Source of the DNA: Bradyrhizobium sp. AUGA SZCCT0283 | Lineage (GTDB): Bacteria; Pseudomonadota; Alphaproteobacteria; Rhizobiales; Xanthobacteraceae | NCBI RefSeq assembly: GCF_018130385.1 | Contig: NZ_JAFCLU010000008.1 | Location: 1-64,000, forward strand | Direction of reading: 5' to 3' | DNA: 64,000 nucleotides | Shown here: positions 42,298 to 51,624 of the stretch, one piece after another | How the letters are laid out: each line of letters opens with the position of its first letter | Numbering within the stretch: the first letter of the stretch is position 1 | Notes under the pieces: generated by a model | What the model was told of the DNA's origin: nothing | Seen by the model: only the letters and a program-made list of their open reading frames with translations | The model's database searches: none | Translations under genes and position numbers: made by a program

Positions 42298-43062
42298 ATG
42301 CGATTCTATTCCGACATCCGCAGGCTGGTCGCGGCTTCCTTGCTATGGATCGCGTTTGCGCAGGGCGTATCGGCGACCGGCGTCGAACCGGCCAAGGATT
42401 TGCGCGTCGATCCCGCGCTCTGCCTGGCCGCCGCCCTCGCGCGTGACGACGACAAGACGGTCGCGGCCTGTGGCGCGCTGATTGACAACGCAAAGACGGA
42501 AAAGGCCGACCGCATCAAGGCGCTGATCGCGCGTGGCGCCGCCTATGAGCGCAAGGACATGGCCGAGCGTGCCATCACCGACTATGACGGCGTGCTGCGG
42601 CTCGATCCCTCACTCGCCGATATCCACAACACGCGCGGCGAACTCTGGCGCAAGAAGGGCGACCTGCCGAAGGCGGTGGCCGATTTCGCCGCGGCGATCA
42701 AGCTGAACCCGGACCACGTTGCGGCCAGAGCCAACCACAGGTCCATGGCGCAGGAGCTGGAGCGGTTGGGCGCGCTGAAGGCGGTCGCCGGCAAGCCGAG
42801 CTTCAATTGCGCCACCGCCCGCCGCAAGGTGGAGAAAGCGATCTGCGCCAATCCCGAACTCGCCGATCTCGATCGCGAGGTCCAAGGGTCGTATGACAGG
42901 GCGGCCGCTGAGAAGATGACCCCACAGCAGGCGCGCAAGCTGCGGCGCGAACAGGAGGGGTACATCGCCCGCCGCAATGCAGAATACGGCCGGCCCGGCT
43001 ACGATCTGAAAAAGGCGATGCGCGACCGCCTGCAACAGATCAATGGAATCGACGGGTATTAG
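42298..43062 (+). CDS. TPR protein with LprI-like C-terminal domain, paralogue 1
   Basis: A 254-residue secreted protein: signal peptide (LVAASLLWIAFAQGVSA), about three tetratricopeptide repeats (residues 70-160), and a C-terminal LprI/DUF1311-type domain (SFNCATARRKVEKAICANPELADLD, and EYGRPGYDLKKAMRDRLQQ). The family includes lysozyme-inhibitor-like proteins. A neighbouring gene encodes a longer paralogue with the same ending. ATG at 42298 is preceded by TTG at 42295, which is an alternative start. Confidence 0.82.
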   Translation: MRFYSDIRRLVAASLLWIAFAQGVSATGVEPAKDLRVDPALCLAAALARDDDKTVAACGALIDNAKTEKADRIKALIARGAAYERKDMAERAITDYDGVLRLDPSLADIHNTRGELWRKKGDLPKAVADFAAAIKLNPDHVAARANHRSMAQELERLGALKAVAGKPSFNCATARRKVEKAICANPELADLDREVQGSYDRAAAEKMTPQQARKLRREQEGYIARRNAEYGRPGYDLKKAMRDRLQQINGIDGY

Positions 43063-43184
43063 AACAGCGGGCGGGAGCCGGGCGGTAGACGCCACCGGCC
43101 TTCGAACCTTGGGAAGATCGGCGGCGACCAAGTGATCGGGCGCGGCCTGACCGCGCGTACTTCAGTCATGTTGAAGAGCCTATC

Positions 43185-44543
43185 ATGCGATCATTTGTTT
43201 CGCCATTTGCCGCAAGCGCGGCGTTAACCATTGCAATCCTGACTTCATTCGGCGCCTCCGCTCAGCCGGCCGCCGAATTGCCGGTCGTCTGCGCGGCGCT
43301 TTCGGCCGCCGAGCCCACGAAGCTGATCGAGGTTTGCACCGCGCTGATCGACAATCCGGCGACGCCGGAGGGTGACCGGCTCGACGCCACGATTACCCGT
43401 GCCGCCGCATTGCATAACAGCGGCCAGACTGGCAAGGCCCTGGCCGAAATCGATACCGTCATATCCAGGGATCCCAACCGTGCCCGCGCCTTCCGCGCCC
43501 GCGGCGAAATCCTTCGCCAGACCGGCAACATGGAGGCCGCCTTCGAGGCGTTGAACCAGGCCATCCGGCTCGAGCCTGATAATGCCAATGGTTACGCAAA
43601 CCGCGGCAATGCCTTCAACAACGCCAAGAAATTCGACCGCGCCATCGAGGACTATAACGAGGCGCTGCGGCTGAAGCCGGATTTCGCGCAGGCGTTTTCC
43701 GACCGCGGCGCCGCCTGGTACTTCAAGGGCGAGTATCAGAAGGCGATCACCGATTACGATGAAGCCCTCCGTCTCGAGCCGCACCGCGCGCGCACCTACA
43801 GCAACCGTTCCGCGGCGTACCGCAAGCTGGGCCGCACGGAACGGGCGATCGAGGACGTTACCACGGCGATCCGGATCGATCCGACGCAGCCGGAATTCTT
43901 CGACAATCGCGGCCTCGACCTTGCCGGCAATGGCGACTACGCGCGCGCGATCGCTGACTATGACGAAGCGATCAAGATCCGCCCCGAGGCGAAATTCCTG
44001 ACCAACCGCGGCGACGCCTATCAGGCGATGAAGGATTACGATCGTGCCATCGCGGACTACGACGCTGCGTTGAAACTCGATCCAAAATTCCCTCGCGCCT
44101 ACAACAACCGCGGCGCGGCCTGGGTCAAGAAGGGCGACCGCGGCCGTGCGCTGCGGGATTATGCGGAAGCGGTCCGTCTCAATCCTTCCGACACCACCGC
44201 CGCCGCCAATCACAAGGAGATCGCGCAGGAAATCGAACGGCTGGGCTCGCTTTCGTACCAGAAGAATCTGCCGAGCTTCAATTGCGCCACCGCGAAGCGC
44301 CAGGTCGAAAAGGCGATCTGCGCCGACCCGGGCCTCGCCCAGCTCGACCGCAACATCAACGACGCATTTCTGCGGGTGATCGCGAGTGCGGAATCCGACA
44401 GCCATCGCGCGGCGCTGGCGCTGACCCGGCAGCAGCGCGGCTTCATCGAAAAGCGAAACGCCTCATTCGGCAAGCGCGGTTATGACCTCCGTCAGGCGAT
44501 GGAGGACCGGCTGGAGAAGCTCAATACGATTGCCCGGCAGTAG
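43185..44543 (+). CDS. TPR protein with LprI-like C-terminal domain, paralogue 2
   Basis: A 452-residue secreted protein: signal peptide (AASAALTIAILTSFGASA), about nine TPR units between residues 70 and 330 (for example DNANGYANRGNAFNNAKKFD, AFSDRGAAWYFKGEYQKAI), and an LprI-type end (SFNCATAKRQVEKAICADPG) nearly identical to that of the preceding gene. The tandem arrangement points to local duplication with gain or loss of repeats. Probable periplasmic protein-protein interaction role. Confidence 0.85.
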   Translation: MRSFVSPFAASAALTIAILTSFGASAQPAAELPVVCAALSAAEPTKLIEVCTALIDNPATPEGDRLDATITRAAALHNSGQTGKALAEIDTVISRDPNRARAFRARGEILRQTGNMEAAFEALNQAIRLEPDNANGYANRGNAFNNAKKFDRAIEDYNEALRLKPDFAQAFSDRGAAWYFKGEYQKAITDYDEALRLEPHRARTYSNRSAAYRKLGRTERAIEDVTTAIRIDPTQPEFFDNRGLDLAGNGDYARAIADYDEAIKIRPEAKFLTNRGDAYQAMKDYDRAIADYDAALKLDPKFPRAYNNRGAAWVKKGDRGRALRDYAEAVRLNPSDTTAAANHKEIAQEIERLGSLSYQKNLPSFNCATAKRQVEKAICADPGLAQLDRNINDAFLRVIASAESDSHRAALALTRQQRGFIEKRNASFGKRGYDLRQAMEDRLEKLNTIARQ

Positions 44544-44714
44544 ATTTACCCTTCGAGCGAGTCTGTTCCGGCTTGATCTCCCACCGCTTCCCGTGACAAT
44601 GCGTTCAAGAAATGCGGCCTGAATTTGATCCTGGTCAATGGCAAGGTGCCCGGCGCCCGCCCATGTCAGGGTCTTCCAGAGCTGCCCCAAGAACGCGTCG
44701 ACCGGGAGTGCGCC

Positions 44715-46625
44715 ATGAACATCCACGAGAAAAGCCGCTACCATGAGGTCCATGCGCGCTCGCTCAGCGACCCCGAGGGCTTTTGGGCGGAGGCGGCGCG
44801 CGAGATCGACTGGATCGAGCCGGCCAAAAAGATATTCGATGCCTCGATGGGCGCGTATGGCTGCTGGTTCGCCGGCGCCGTGGTCAACACCTGCTACAAC
44901 GCGCTTGACCGCCATGTCGCGAACGGCCGCGCCGATCAGGTCGCGTTGATCCACGATTCGCCGCTCACCAACGCCATCTCGAAATTCACCTATGCCGAGA
45001 TGCTCAAGGAGGTGCAGACGCTCGCCGCCGTGATGGCCGATTTCGGCGTTGCCAAGGGCGACCGCGTCATCCTCTATATGCCGCTGGTGCCGGAAGCGGT
45101 GTTTGCGATGCTGGCCTGCGCGCGGATCGGTGCGGTGCATTCGGTGGTGTTCGGCGGTTTTGCCGCGAAGGAGCTCGCAACCCGCATCGAGGACGCCAAG
45201 CCGAAACTGATTTTCTCGGCGAGCTGCGGCATCGAGCCCGGCCGCATCGTGCAGTACAAGCCACTGCTCGACGAGGCGATCTCGCTTTCAAGCGTCAAGC
45301 CCGAGAGCTGCATCATCCTGCAGCGGCCACAGCAGACTTGTGAGCTTTCGGCCGGCCGCGATCACGACTGGGCAACGCTGCGCGGCGCCGCGCTCGCTGC
45401 CGGCAAGGCGGCGCCGTGCACGCCGGTGCTGGCGACCGATCCGCTCTACATTCTCTACACGTCCGGCACCACGGGAATCCCGAAGGGCGTTGTGCGCGAC
45501 AATGGCGGGCATCTGGTCGCGCTGAAATGGTCGATGTTCAATCTCTACGGCGTCAAGCCCGGCGAGGTCTGGTGGTGCGGCTCCGATATCGGCTGGGTGG
45601 TGGGCCACAGCTACATCGTCTACGGGCCGCTGATTCATGGCGCCACCTCCATCATGTACGAGGGCAAGCCGGTCGGCACGCCGGACGCCGGCGCGTTCTG
45701 GCGTGTGATCTCTGAACACAAGGCGGTGGCGCTGTTCACCGCGCCGACTGCCTTCCGCGCCATCCGCAAGGAGGACCCGGACGGCGCGTTCATCCGCAAA
45801 TACGATCTGTCGAAATTCCGTACCCTGTTCCTGGCCGGCGAGCGCGCCGATCCGCCGACGGTGGAATGGGCGGAAGCGCAATTGAAGGTGCCTGTCATCG
45901 ATCACTGGTGGCAGACCGAAACCGGCTGGTGCATCGCCGGCAATCCGGTGGGGCTGGGCATGCTGCCGGTCAAGCACGGCTCGCCGACGGTGCCGATGCC
46001 GGGCTATCAGGTCGACGTAGTAGATGAGGCATCCAGGCCCGTACCGGCGGGCACCATGGGTTCGATCGTGATCAAGCTGCCGATGCCGCCCGGCTGCCTG
46101 CCGACGCTGTGGCAGCAGGAGGAGCGCTTCAAGGAAGCTTACCTCACGGAGTTCCCCGGCTACTACAAGACCTCGGACGCCGGCTACAAGGATGACGACG
46201 GCTATGTCTGGGTGATGGGCCGCACCGACGACATCATCAATGTTGCCGGCCACCGGCTCTCCACCGGCGGCATGGAGGAAATCCTGGCTTCGCATCCCGA
46301 CGTCGCCGAATGTGCGGTGCTCGGCATCAAGGACGCGATCAAGGGCGAAGTGCCCTGCGGCTTCCTGGTGCTGAAGGCCGGCGTGACCCGCGCGCCGATC
46401 GAGATCGAAAAGGAGATCGTGGCGCTGGTGCGCGACAAGCTCGGCCCGGTCGCGGCGTTCAAGCTTGCGATTACCGTCGGCCGGCTGCCGAAGACGCGCT
46501 CGGGAAAAATCCTGCGCGGAACCATCAAGAAGATCGCCGACGGCGAGAGCTGGAGCATGCCCGCCACCATCGAGGACCCCAAGGTGCTCGACGAAATCGG
46601 CGACGCGCTGAAGGGCAGGGTATAG
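44715..46625 (+). CDS. prpE: Propionyl-CoA synthetase
   Basis: A 636-residue AMP-forming acyl-CoA synthetase. It has the N-terminal ACAS domain (HARSLSDPEGFWAEAAREIDW), P-loop YTSGTTGIPKG near 247-257, WWQTETGW, GRTDDIINVAGHRLSTGGMEE, and the C-terminal TRSGKILRG with the acetylatable lysine near 599. The DIGWVVGHSYIVYGPLIHGA region fits PrpE rather than Acs. It makes propionyl-CoA from propionate, CoA and ATP. GGGAG lies six bases before the ATG. A terminator follows directly. Confidence 0.92.
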   Translation: MNIHEKSRYHEVHARSLSDPEGFWAEAAREIDWIEPAKKIFDASMGAYGCWFAGAVVNTCYNALDRHVANGRADQVALIHDSPLTNAISKFTYAEMLKEVQTLAAVMADFGVAKGDRVILYMPLVPEAVFAMLACARIGAVHSVVFGGFAAKELATRIEDAKPKLIFSASCGIEPGRIVQYKPLLDEAISLSSVKPESCIILQRPQQTCELSAGRDHDWATLRGAALAAGKAAPCTPVLATDPLYILYTSGTTGIPKGVVRDNGGHLVALKWSMFNLYGVKPGEVWWCGSDIGWVVGHSYIVYGPLIHGATSIMYEGKPVGTPDAGAFWRVISEHKAVALFTAPTAFRAIRKEDPDGAFIRKYDLSKFRTLFLAGERADPPTVEWAEAQLKVPVIDHWWQTETGWCIAGNPVGLGMLPVKHGSPTVPMPGYQVDVVDEASRPVPAGTMGSIVIKLPMPPGCLPTLWQQEERFKEAYLTEFPGYYKTSDAGYKDDDGYVWVMGRTDDIINVAGHRLSTGGMEEILASHPDVAECAVLGIKDAIKGEVPCGFLVLKAGVTRAPIEIEKEIVALVRDKLGPVAAFKLAITVGRLPKTRSGKILRGTIKKIADGESWSMPATIEDPKVLDEIGDALKGRV

Positions 46626-46663
46626 GGTTTCGGGGTTAAGCCAATCGCCGGCCTCTTCGGCCG

Positions 46664-46703
46664 GAAAAATCCCGGCCGCGTGGCAAGCGGCCGGGATCTT
46701 TAT
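46664..46703. terminator. Bidirectional rho-independent terminator
   Basis: ATCCCGGCCGC (46669-46679) pairs perfectly with 46687-46697. TTTATT follows on the plus strand and TTTTT on the minus strand, so it can serve both prpE and the convergent small gene. Confidence 0.8.
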
Positions 46704-46718
46704 TGCAGAAACGTTCGA

Positions 46719-46964
46719 TCAGTAGGCGCAGACGTTCACGGTGCGCAGGCGCATGCCGCGGCGGGTTTCGACCCAGCGCTGTTGCAGGCAGCCGTTCAAA
46801 CCGGTGTCGACATAGACGCCGCCGAAGCCGACGCCGATGGCGGGACCCCAGCCATGACCCCAGTGATGATGGCCGTGGTAAAAGCCGCCGGCGGAAGCGG
46901 GCGCTGCGGCGGCAATGGTGAGCGAGGCGGCGGCGATCAGTCCGAGAGTCATCTTGCGAAACAT
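46719..46964 (-). CDS. Small secreted His/Gly-rich protein
   Basis: An 81-residue protein with signal peptide (MTLGLIAAASLTIAAAAPASA) and a mature start FYHGHHHWGHGWGPA that could bind metal. Two cysteines (GCLQQRW and NVCAY) may form a disulfide. A GGAG is about ten bases before the ATG. Similar short GG/GH-rich proteins are frequent in Bradyrhizobium; function unknown. Confidence 0.7.
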   Translation of the reverse strand: MFRKMTLGLIAAASLTIAAAAPASAGGFYHGHHHWGHGWGPAIGVGFGGVYVDTGLNGCLQQRWVETRRGMRLRTVNVCAY

Positions 46965-47067
46965 TGTAAATATTCTCCATTGATTGGCGCGAGGCCGTTG
47001 TTGCGTCCCTGCCCATCAGTCGGAGCGGGGGCGCCGTGCGTTCACGCGCGTCGGGGAGAATCGTGTT

Positions 47068-48096
47068 TCAGGAATGTTTCGTGGGGCGCGATCTGCGGAT
47101 ATCCTTTCGATCCTGATAACCATCCTGCGCCGTCTGGTAGCGTGCGGCCATGGCCTGGGTGAGTTCGGCCATCCTGTCGCGCAACTCGGCCGGCGCCAGC
47201 ACCTCCGCCTCCGCGCCGAGACGCAGCAGTTCGGCCGCCGCATGCCATACCGTTTTTCCGATCGGCACTACTGCGATCCGCCAGCCGGCGGCATCCGCGG
47301 TCTCCTCGATGCGGGTGCGCGTTCTCACGTAAGGCTGACTTAAGGCGTTGAGCAGTTTTATGCCAAACGGCGACAGCCGCACGGTGGCGTAGTTCGGATG
47401 CATCTCGGCTTCGAGCCGGATCGTTGCGGCTTGCCAATAGGCGGCGAGATCGAAATCGGCGGGCCGGGCGAAGCGCTCGTCCAGAACGTTGCAGTCGAGA
47501 ACCCGCGCCACACGATAGGTGCGCACGCTGCCATCGACGTGTCCTGCGAGATACCAGCTGCCGCCTTTCAGCACGAGACCGAGCGGTGCGACGCAACGGC
47601 GTTTCTCGGCCCTCCAGCTTTGGTAGCGGATTTCGATCAGGCTCTCGCGCAGCAGCGCGCCGGCAATGGCGCGCAGATGCTTCGGCTGCTCGGTTTCGCC
47701 GAACCAGCTTGGGGCATCGAGATGAAAGCGTTCCAGCATCCGGCCGGCGTTCGGGCGCAGATTGGCCGGCAGTGCCGCCATCAGCTTGGTCTGCGCCGTC
47801 AGCATCGCAGCGTCGAGGCCAAGCGCGGCTGCAGGCCCCGGCAGTCCTGTCATGAACAGCGCCTCGGCCTCCGGTTGTGACAGTCCGTTCAGCCGCACGC
47901 GATAGCCGTCGAGCAGGCGATAGCCGCCTTCCGCGCCGCGCTCGGCATAGACGGGAATGCCGGCCGCCGCGAGCGCATCGATGTCGCGATAGATGGTGCG
48001 CACCGAAACCTCGCAACCGTCGGCGAGTTCAGGCGCGGTGACCTGTCCCCGCGCCTGCAGGGTGGTGAGGATCGAAAGCAGCCGGCTCGCGCGCAT
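47068..48096 (-). CDS. WYL-domain transcriptional regulator (YafY type), module 1
   Basis: A 342-residue regulator. Residues 1-60 are a DeoR-like winged helix (RLLSILTTLQARGQVTAPELA, VSVRTIYRDIDALAAAGIPV). A WYL domain covers about 145-210 (LIEIRYQSWRAEKRRCVAPLGLVLKGGSWYLAGH), and a WCX-type tail follows. It is divergent from a GST gene; the 87-base gap holds a perfect palindrome (48107-48137) eleven bases before its own start, so it probably controls both. The ligand is unknown. Confidence 0.88.
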   Translation of the reverse strand: MRASRLLSILTTLQARGQVTAPELADGCEVSVRTIYRDIDALAAAGIPVYAERGAEGGYRLLDGYRVRLNGLSQPEAEALFMTGLPGPAAALGLDAAMLTAQTKLMAALPANLRPNAGRMLERFHLDAPSWFGETEQPKHLRAIAGALLRESLIEIRYQSWRAEKRRCVAPLGLVLKGGSWYLAGHVDGSVRTYRVARVLDCNVLDERFARPADFDLAAYWQAATIRLEAEMHPNYATVRLSPFGIKLLNALSQPYVRTRTRIEETADAAGWRIAVVPIGKTVWHAAAELLRLGAEAEVLAPAELRDRMAELTQAMAARYQTAQDGYQDRKDIRRSRPTKHS

Positions 48097-48106
48097 GGTC
48101 CCTTAA

Positions 48107-48137
48107 ACCATACCTGACACAGGATGTCAGGTATGGT
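48107..48137. promoter_or_regulatory. Perfect inverted-repeat operator between WYL regulator and GST
   Basis: ACCATACCTGACA and TGTCAGGTATGGT, 13-base perfect arms around CAGGA. The size and position between divergent genes fit a dimeric WYL regulator site controlling both promoters. Confidence 0.8.
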
Positions 48138-48183
48138 CGGGCATACAAGGTCCGTTGCCCGCGAGGCCCAATGGAGACTGCCA

Positions 48184-48828
48184 ATGACCAGCAGGGACCG
48201 CATCACGCTTTATTATTCGCCGCAGACCCGCGCGACGGGCACGCGGGTGCTGCTGGAGGAACTGGGGGCCCCCTATGATCTCCATGTCCTGAACATGAAG
48301 GCGGGCGAGCAGCGCCAGCCGGCCTATCTCGCCATCAACCCGCTGGGCAAGGTGCCGGTGATTCGCCATGGCGAGGCGTTGGTGACCGAGCAGGTGGCCA
48401 TCTACATCTATCTCGCCGACCTGTTTCCGGCAGCCGGCCTGACACCCGCGCTCGACGATCCCTGCCGAGGCCCGTATCTGCGCTGGATCGCCTATTATGG
48501 TTCGTCCTTCGAGCCTGCCTTGATCGATAAATTCATGAAGCGCGAGCCGGCGCCGCCAACGCAATCGCCATATTCCGATTACGAGACCATGCTTGGCGCA
48601 TTGGAGGCGCAGCTATCCAGGGGGCCTTATCTGCTTGGGGACCGCATGACGGCAGCCGACATTCTCTGGGGCGTGGCGTTCAGTTGGACGATGATGTTCG
48701 GCCTCGTGCCGCGAAAGGACGTATTTGCGGCCTATGCCGAGCGCATCACGTCGCGGCCGGCCTTCCAGCGGATCACCGCTGCCGATGCCGACATGGCGGC
48801 CCAGCACGCCGCGGCCTGCGGCGGGTAA
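48184..48828 (+). CDS. Glutathione S-transferase, module 1
   Basis: A 214-residue GST. It has the N-terminal thioredoxin-like domain (ITLYYSPQTRATGTRVLLEELGAPYDL, with conserved NPLGKVPVI cis-proline segment and EQVAIYIYLADLFP) and an all-helical C-terminal domain (TAADILWGVAFSWT). It is followed 25 bases on by a DUF6157-type gene, likely in the same transcript. The start at 48184 is decided by family length. Substrate unknown. Confidence 0.88.
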   Translation: MTSRDRITLYYSPQTRATGTRVLLEELGAPYDLHVLNMKAGEQRQPAYLAINPLGKVPVIRHGEALVTEQVAIYIYLADLFPAAGLTPALDDPCRGPYLRWIAYYGSSFEPALIDKFMKREPAPPTQSPYSDYETMLGALEAQLSRGPYLLGDRMTAADILWGVAFSWTMMFGLVPRKDVFAAYAERITSRPAFQRITAADADMAAQHAAACGG

Positions 48829-48853
48829 GCGGTCACGAGCGTAGGATTCCTGG

Positions 48854-49288
48854 ATGGCAAAGACAGTTCACACGACCAACTGCTTCGATACCTTCATCCA
48901 GGTCGCGGAGGATTGCCCTGCGCGTACCGGCGAGGAGCCGCCGCTGCGCGCCGGGAGTCCGACGGTAGCGGGCCTGCAATACAGGATGATTGCGGAAGCG
49001 CCCTACACGTACACGTCGGACGACGTCATATTCGCGACCTCCGCCCGCGGCCGGCAGCTCGATGCGAAGGCGACGAAGAAGGCGCGAAGTCTTGCCCGCG
49101 ACGAATTCTTCTCCAGGGGGCAGGCGTGTCTGCGAGCATCGGGGCTCGGCAAGCGTTTCGGCTGGGGTGTGCATGCCGATGCCGAGGGGCGCGTCGCGAT
49201 CTATGCGGTCGACAGCAAGCGCTACCAGGCGCTTGCGCGGGATCCCGATATCAAGCAGGTGCGGGCGATGCGGACGAAGCGAGCCTGA
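48854..49288 (+). CDS. DUF6157-like protein
   Basis: A 144-residue soluble protein with the start KTVHTTNCFDTFIQVAEDCPARTGEEPP, which I associate with DUF6157. The middle (EAPYTYTSDDVIFATSARGR) and end (RVAIYAVDSKRYQALARDPDIKQVRAMRTKRA) are also conserved-looking. It is in the WYL/GST module. Function unknown. Confidence 0.78.
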   Translation: MAKTVHTTNCFDTFIQVAEDCPARTGEEPPLRAGSPTVAGLQYRMIAEAPYTYTSDDVIFATSARGRQLDAKATKKARSLARDEFFSRGQACLRASGLGKRFGWGVHADAEGRVAIYAVDSKRYQALARDPDIKQVRAMRTKRA

Positions 49289-49303
49289 GCTTTCCGGGCC
49301 TTT

Positions 49304-50080
49304 TTAGAATTTCGGCGGGCGCTTCTCGGCAAACGCCTTGATGCCTTCCTTGATCTCGGCGCTGCGCATGCTCTCGCGGTGGCGGAGGTCGGCGCCTTCT
49401 TCATCGAAATTGCCGCGGGCGAATTCGTTGATGGCACGCTTCATGCCGCGCATCGCCAGCGGCGCGTTGCCGGCCAGGATGTTGGCGAGCCGGTCGACTT
49501 CCTCGTCGAGCGCTTCCTCCGGCACCATGGCGGTGAGGTAGCCGATCCGCAGCATTTCGGGCGCCGTGATTTTCTGCGCGGTGAGAAACAGCATTTTTGC
49601 GTTGTCGACGCCGAGCCGCGACACGTAGCGGGCGATGCCGCTCTTGTAATAGTGCAGGCCGAGGCGGGCCGCCGGCATGAACATTTCAGCCGTGTCGACG
49701 CCAATGCGGAAGTCGCAGGCCAGCGCCAGATCGGTCGAGCCCCCATAGACGCCGCCATTGAGCCGGCAGATCGTCGGCACGCCAAGGTCCTCCAGCCGGT
49801 CGACCACCGCTTCGAACGCCGATCCCGCGCTCGGTTGCGCCGTCGCGCTGGTGGCGCGGTCCGCCACCGAATTGAGATCGTAGCCGGCGCTGAAGGCGCG
49901 GCCGGTGCCGGTCAGCACCAGCACACGGATCGCGGGATCGGCCTCGATCCGGTCGAACAGCTTGACGAGATCGCCGAGATCCTCGCTCTGCAGCCGGTTC
50001 AGATGTTTCGGCCGGTTGAGGCGGATGGTGGCGCGCGCCCCCGTGATTTCAAGTACCGGCGCGCTCGCTGTGTCGGACAT
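49304..50080 (-). CDS. Enoyl-CoA hydratase/isomerase family protein
   Basis: A 258-residue crotonase-fold protein. It has the oxyanion-hole segments AFSAGYDLNSVAD and LNGGVYGGSTDLALACDF. The catalytic glutamate pair of classical hydratases is not obvious: the second site reads AARLGLHYYKSG, which lacks both. It could be an isomerase, hydrolase or other crotonase member. The start follows GGAGAAAATA; a second ATG 12 bases earlier lies inside that site. Confidence 0.85.
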   Translation of the reverse strand: MSDTASAPVLEITGARATIRLNRPKHLNRLQSEDLGDLVKLFDRIEADPAIRVLVLTGTGRAFSAGYDLNSVADRATSATAQPSAGSAFEAVVDRLEDLGVPTICRLNGGVYGGSTDLALACDFRIGVDTAEMFMPAARLGLHYYKSGIARYVSRLGVDNAKMLFLTAQKITAPEMLRIGYLTAMVPEEALDEEVDRLANILAGNAPLAMRGMKRAINEFARGNFDEEGADLRHRESMRSAEIKEGIKAFAEKRPPKF

Positions 50081-50100
50081 TATTTTCTCCATTGTTAGCC

Positions 50101-50184
50101 GTCATTGCGAGCGAAGCGAAGCAATCCATCTTGCCGCGCAAGGAAAGAATGGATTGCTTCGTCGCTTCGCTCCTCGCAATGACG
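50101..50184. repeat. Palindromic repeat, family 2, copy C
   Basis: GTCATTGCGAGCGAAGCGAA at the left, AAGAATGGATTGCTTCGTCGC and TCCTCGCAATGACGG at the right (quoted in part). It lies between two minus-strand genes. Confidence 0.78.
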
Positions 50185-50198
50185 GCTTGCGGTTTTGG

Positions 50199-51311
50199 TT
50201 ACTTGTTCTCTTGCGCGCGCCGCTTGGCTTCGGCGTCGATGGTTTCGGCCAGATCGGGATGCCGCGCCATCAGCAGGCGAAAATCCACGAGATCGAGCAC
50301 CAAGAGCCGCGTCACTTTGGTGGTCGTGACATTGGCGCCGCGCACATTGTTGCCGAGCAGGGCCATCTCGCCGAAGAACGCACCCTCGCCGAGCGCCACT
50401 TTCTTGCCGGGCAATTCGACCTCGGCCTCGCCGGCGGCGATGAAATACATGCAGTCGCCCTGCTGGCCCTTGCGGATGATCATGGTGCGCGCCGGCAGGT
50501 CCATCGTTCGCAGCATGTGGGTGACGTCGGCAATCGCGGCCGGGCCGAGGGTGGCGAAGAACGGCACCTTGCTGACGGTCTCCCACGTTTTCAGGAAATT
50601 GTCGCGGCGGGTCTCGGCGGCAAAGCCGGTCGCCAGAATACCGGTCCAGAGCCCGAACACGCCGACACCGCAGATCATGACCAGCGCCGCAACCATGCGG
50701 CCGAGCGGCGTGATCGGCACCACGTCGCCATAGCCGGTCGTGGTCAGCGTCACCACCGCCCACCACAGCGCCGCCGGCACGCTGCCGAAGGTCGCTGGCT
50801 GCACGTCGCGCTCCAGGAAATATTCCGCGACCGACGCCAAAAACACCACCATCAGGAAGATCACGAGCACGCTGAGCAGCGGTCCTGATTCCAGCACCAG
50901 CACGCGCCGCAGCTGCCGCAGCCCCGGGATGCCCGGAACGACCTTGAGCACCCAGAGGATACTGAGCAGCCACGCCGTCCTGGGCTCGATGCCCGAGAGC
51001 AGCGCGACCGGCACCGCAAGGGCGCCGATCGCGTCGACGACCCCGCTGCTGGACAGTGCGTAGAGCGATAGCCGCCCTTGCCGCGCCATGTGGCGCAGCC
51101 GCACCAGCCATTCGAACACGAAATAGACGAGGCACGTCCACAGCACCGCGTCGACCCAACGGTGTGCCGCCTCGTAGGCGGGGGCCGCGGTGAGCACCAC
51201 CATCGCAGCGACGCCGGCCGCCACAGCGGCATAGGCCGCCTTGGTCATGTTGCGGCCGGCCGTCTTGGCGGTGAACTGAGCCAGTGCCGAGAGGACGAGC
51301 CGCTTGGACAT
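50199..51311 (-). CDS. Cyclic-nucleotide-gated potassium channel, MloK1-like
   Basis: A 370-residue membrane protein: six helices (about residues 25-45, 55-75, 90-107, 113-128, 143-165, 205-230), pore selectivity filter TTTGYGD at 190-196, and a C-terminal cyclic-nucleotide-binding domain (about 245-355) with the phosphate-binding cassette FFGEMALLGNNVRGANV. Length and order match MloK1 of Mesorhizobium. The S4 segment (PGLRQLRRVLVLESG) has few charges, as in that channel. It probably conducts K+ when cAMP binds. A shorter start at residue 22 is possible. Confidence 0.9.
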   Translation of the reverse strand: MSKRLVLSALAQFTAKTAGRNMTKAAYAAVAAGVAAMVVLTAAPAYEAAHRWVDAVLWTCLVYFVFEWLVRLRHMARQGRLSLYALSSSGVVDAIGALAVPVALLSGIEPRTAWLLSILWVLKVVPGIPGLRQLRRVLVLESGPLLSVLVIFLMVVFLASVAEYFLERDVQPATFGSVPAALWWAVVTLTTTGYGDVVPITPLGRMVAALVMICGVGVFGLWTGILATGFAAETRRDNFLKTWETVSKVPFFATLGPAAIADVTHMLRTMDLPARTMIIRKGQQGDCMYFIAAGEAEVELPGKKVALGEGAFFGEMALLGNNVRGANVTTTKVTRLLVLDLVDFRLLMARHPDLAETIDAEAKRRAQENK

Positions 51312-51624
51312 CGGATGAGGAGGGGCCTGATGGGTGCAATAAAATCTGGATTACGGTCGAGCCGCGGCGTGACCGATGCCCGCAAAGTGCCTGCCTGCGG
51401 GGAGGCCGTCAACGACGGCCTTCACACGGCGCACGCGTCCCCTGGCAGCCGGCCCGGCCGCGGCCGGGCACCGGGTTGAGGCTGAATTTTACCGGGGAAT
51501 GGTGAGAATCCCGACAAATCGTCGTTCTTTCCTCGTATATCAAAATGGCACCGCGGATATTACGATAGCGGGCGCTGCAACAGAATCGTGAAAACGCACA
51601 CGTTTAGATATTGGTTGGCTTCCA
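51312..51624. other. Intergenic stretch
   Basis: It separates two divergent cyclic-nucleotide-binding genes and must hold both promoters. I see no clear -35/-10, palindrome or repeat. Confidence 0.5.
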
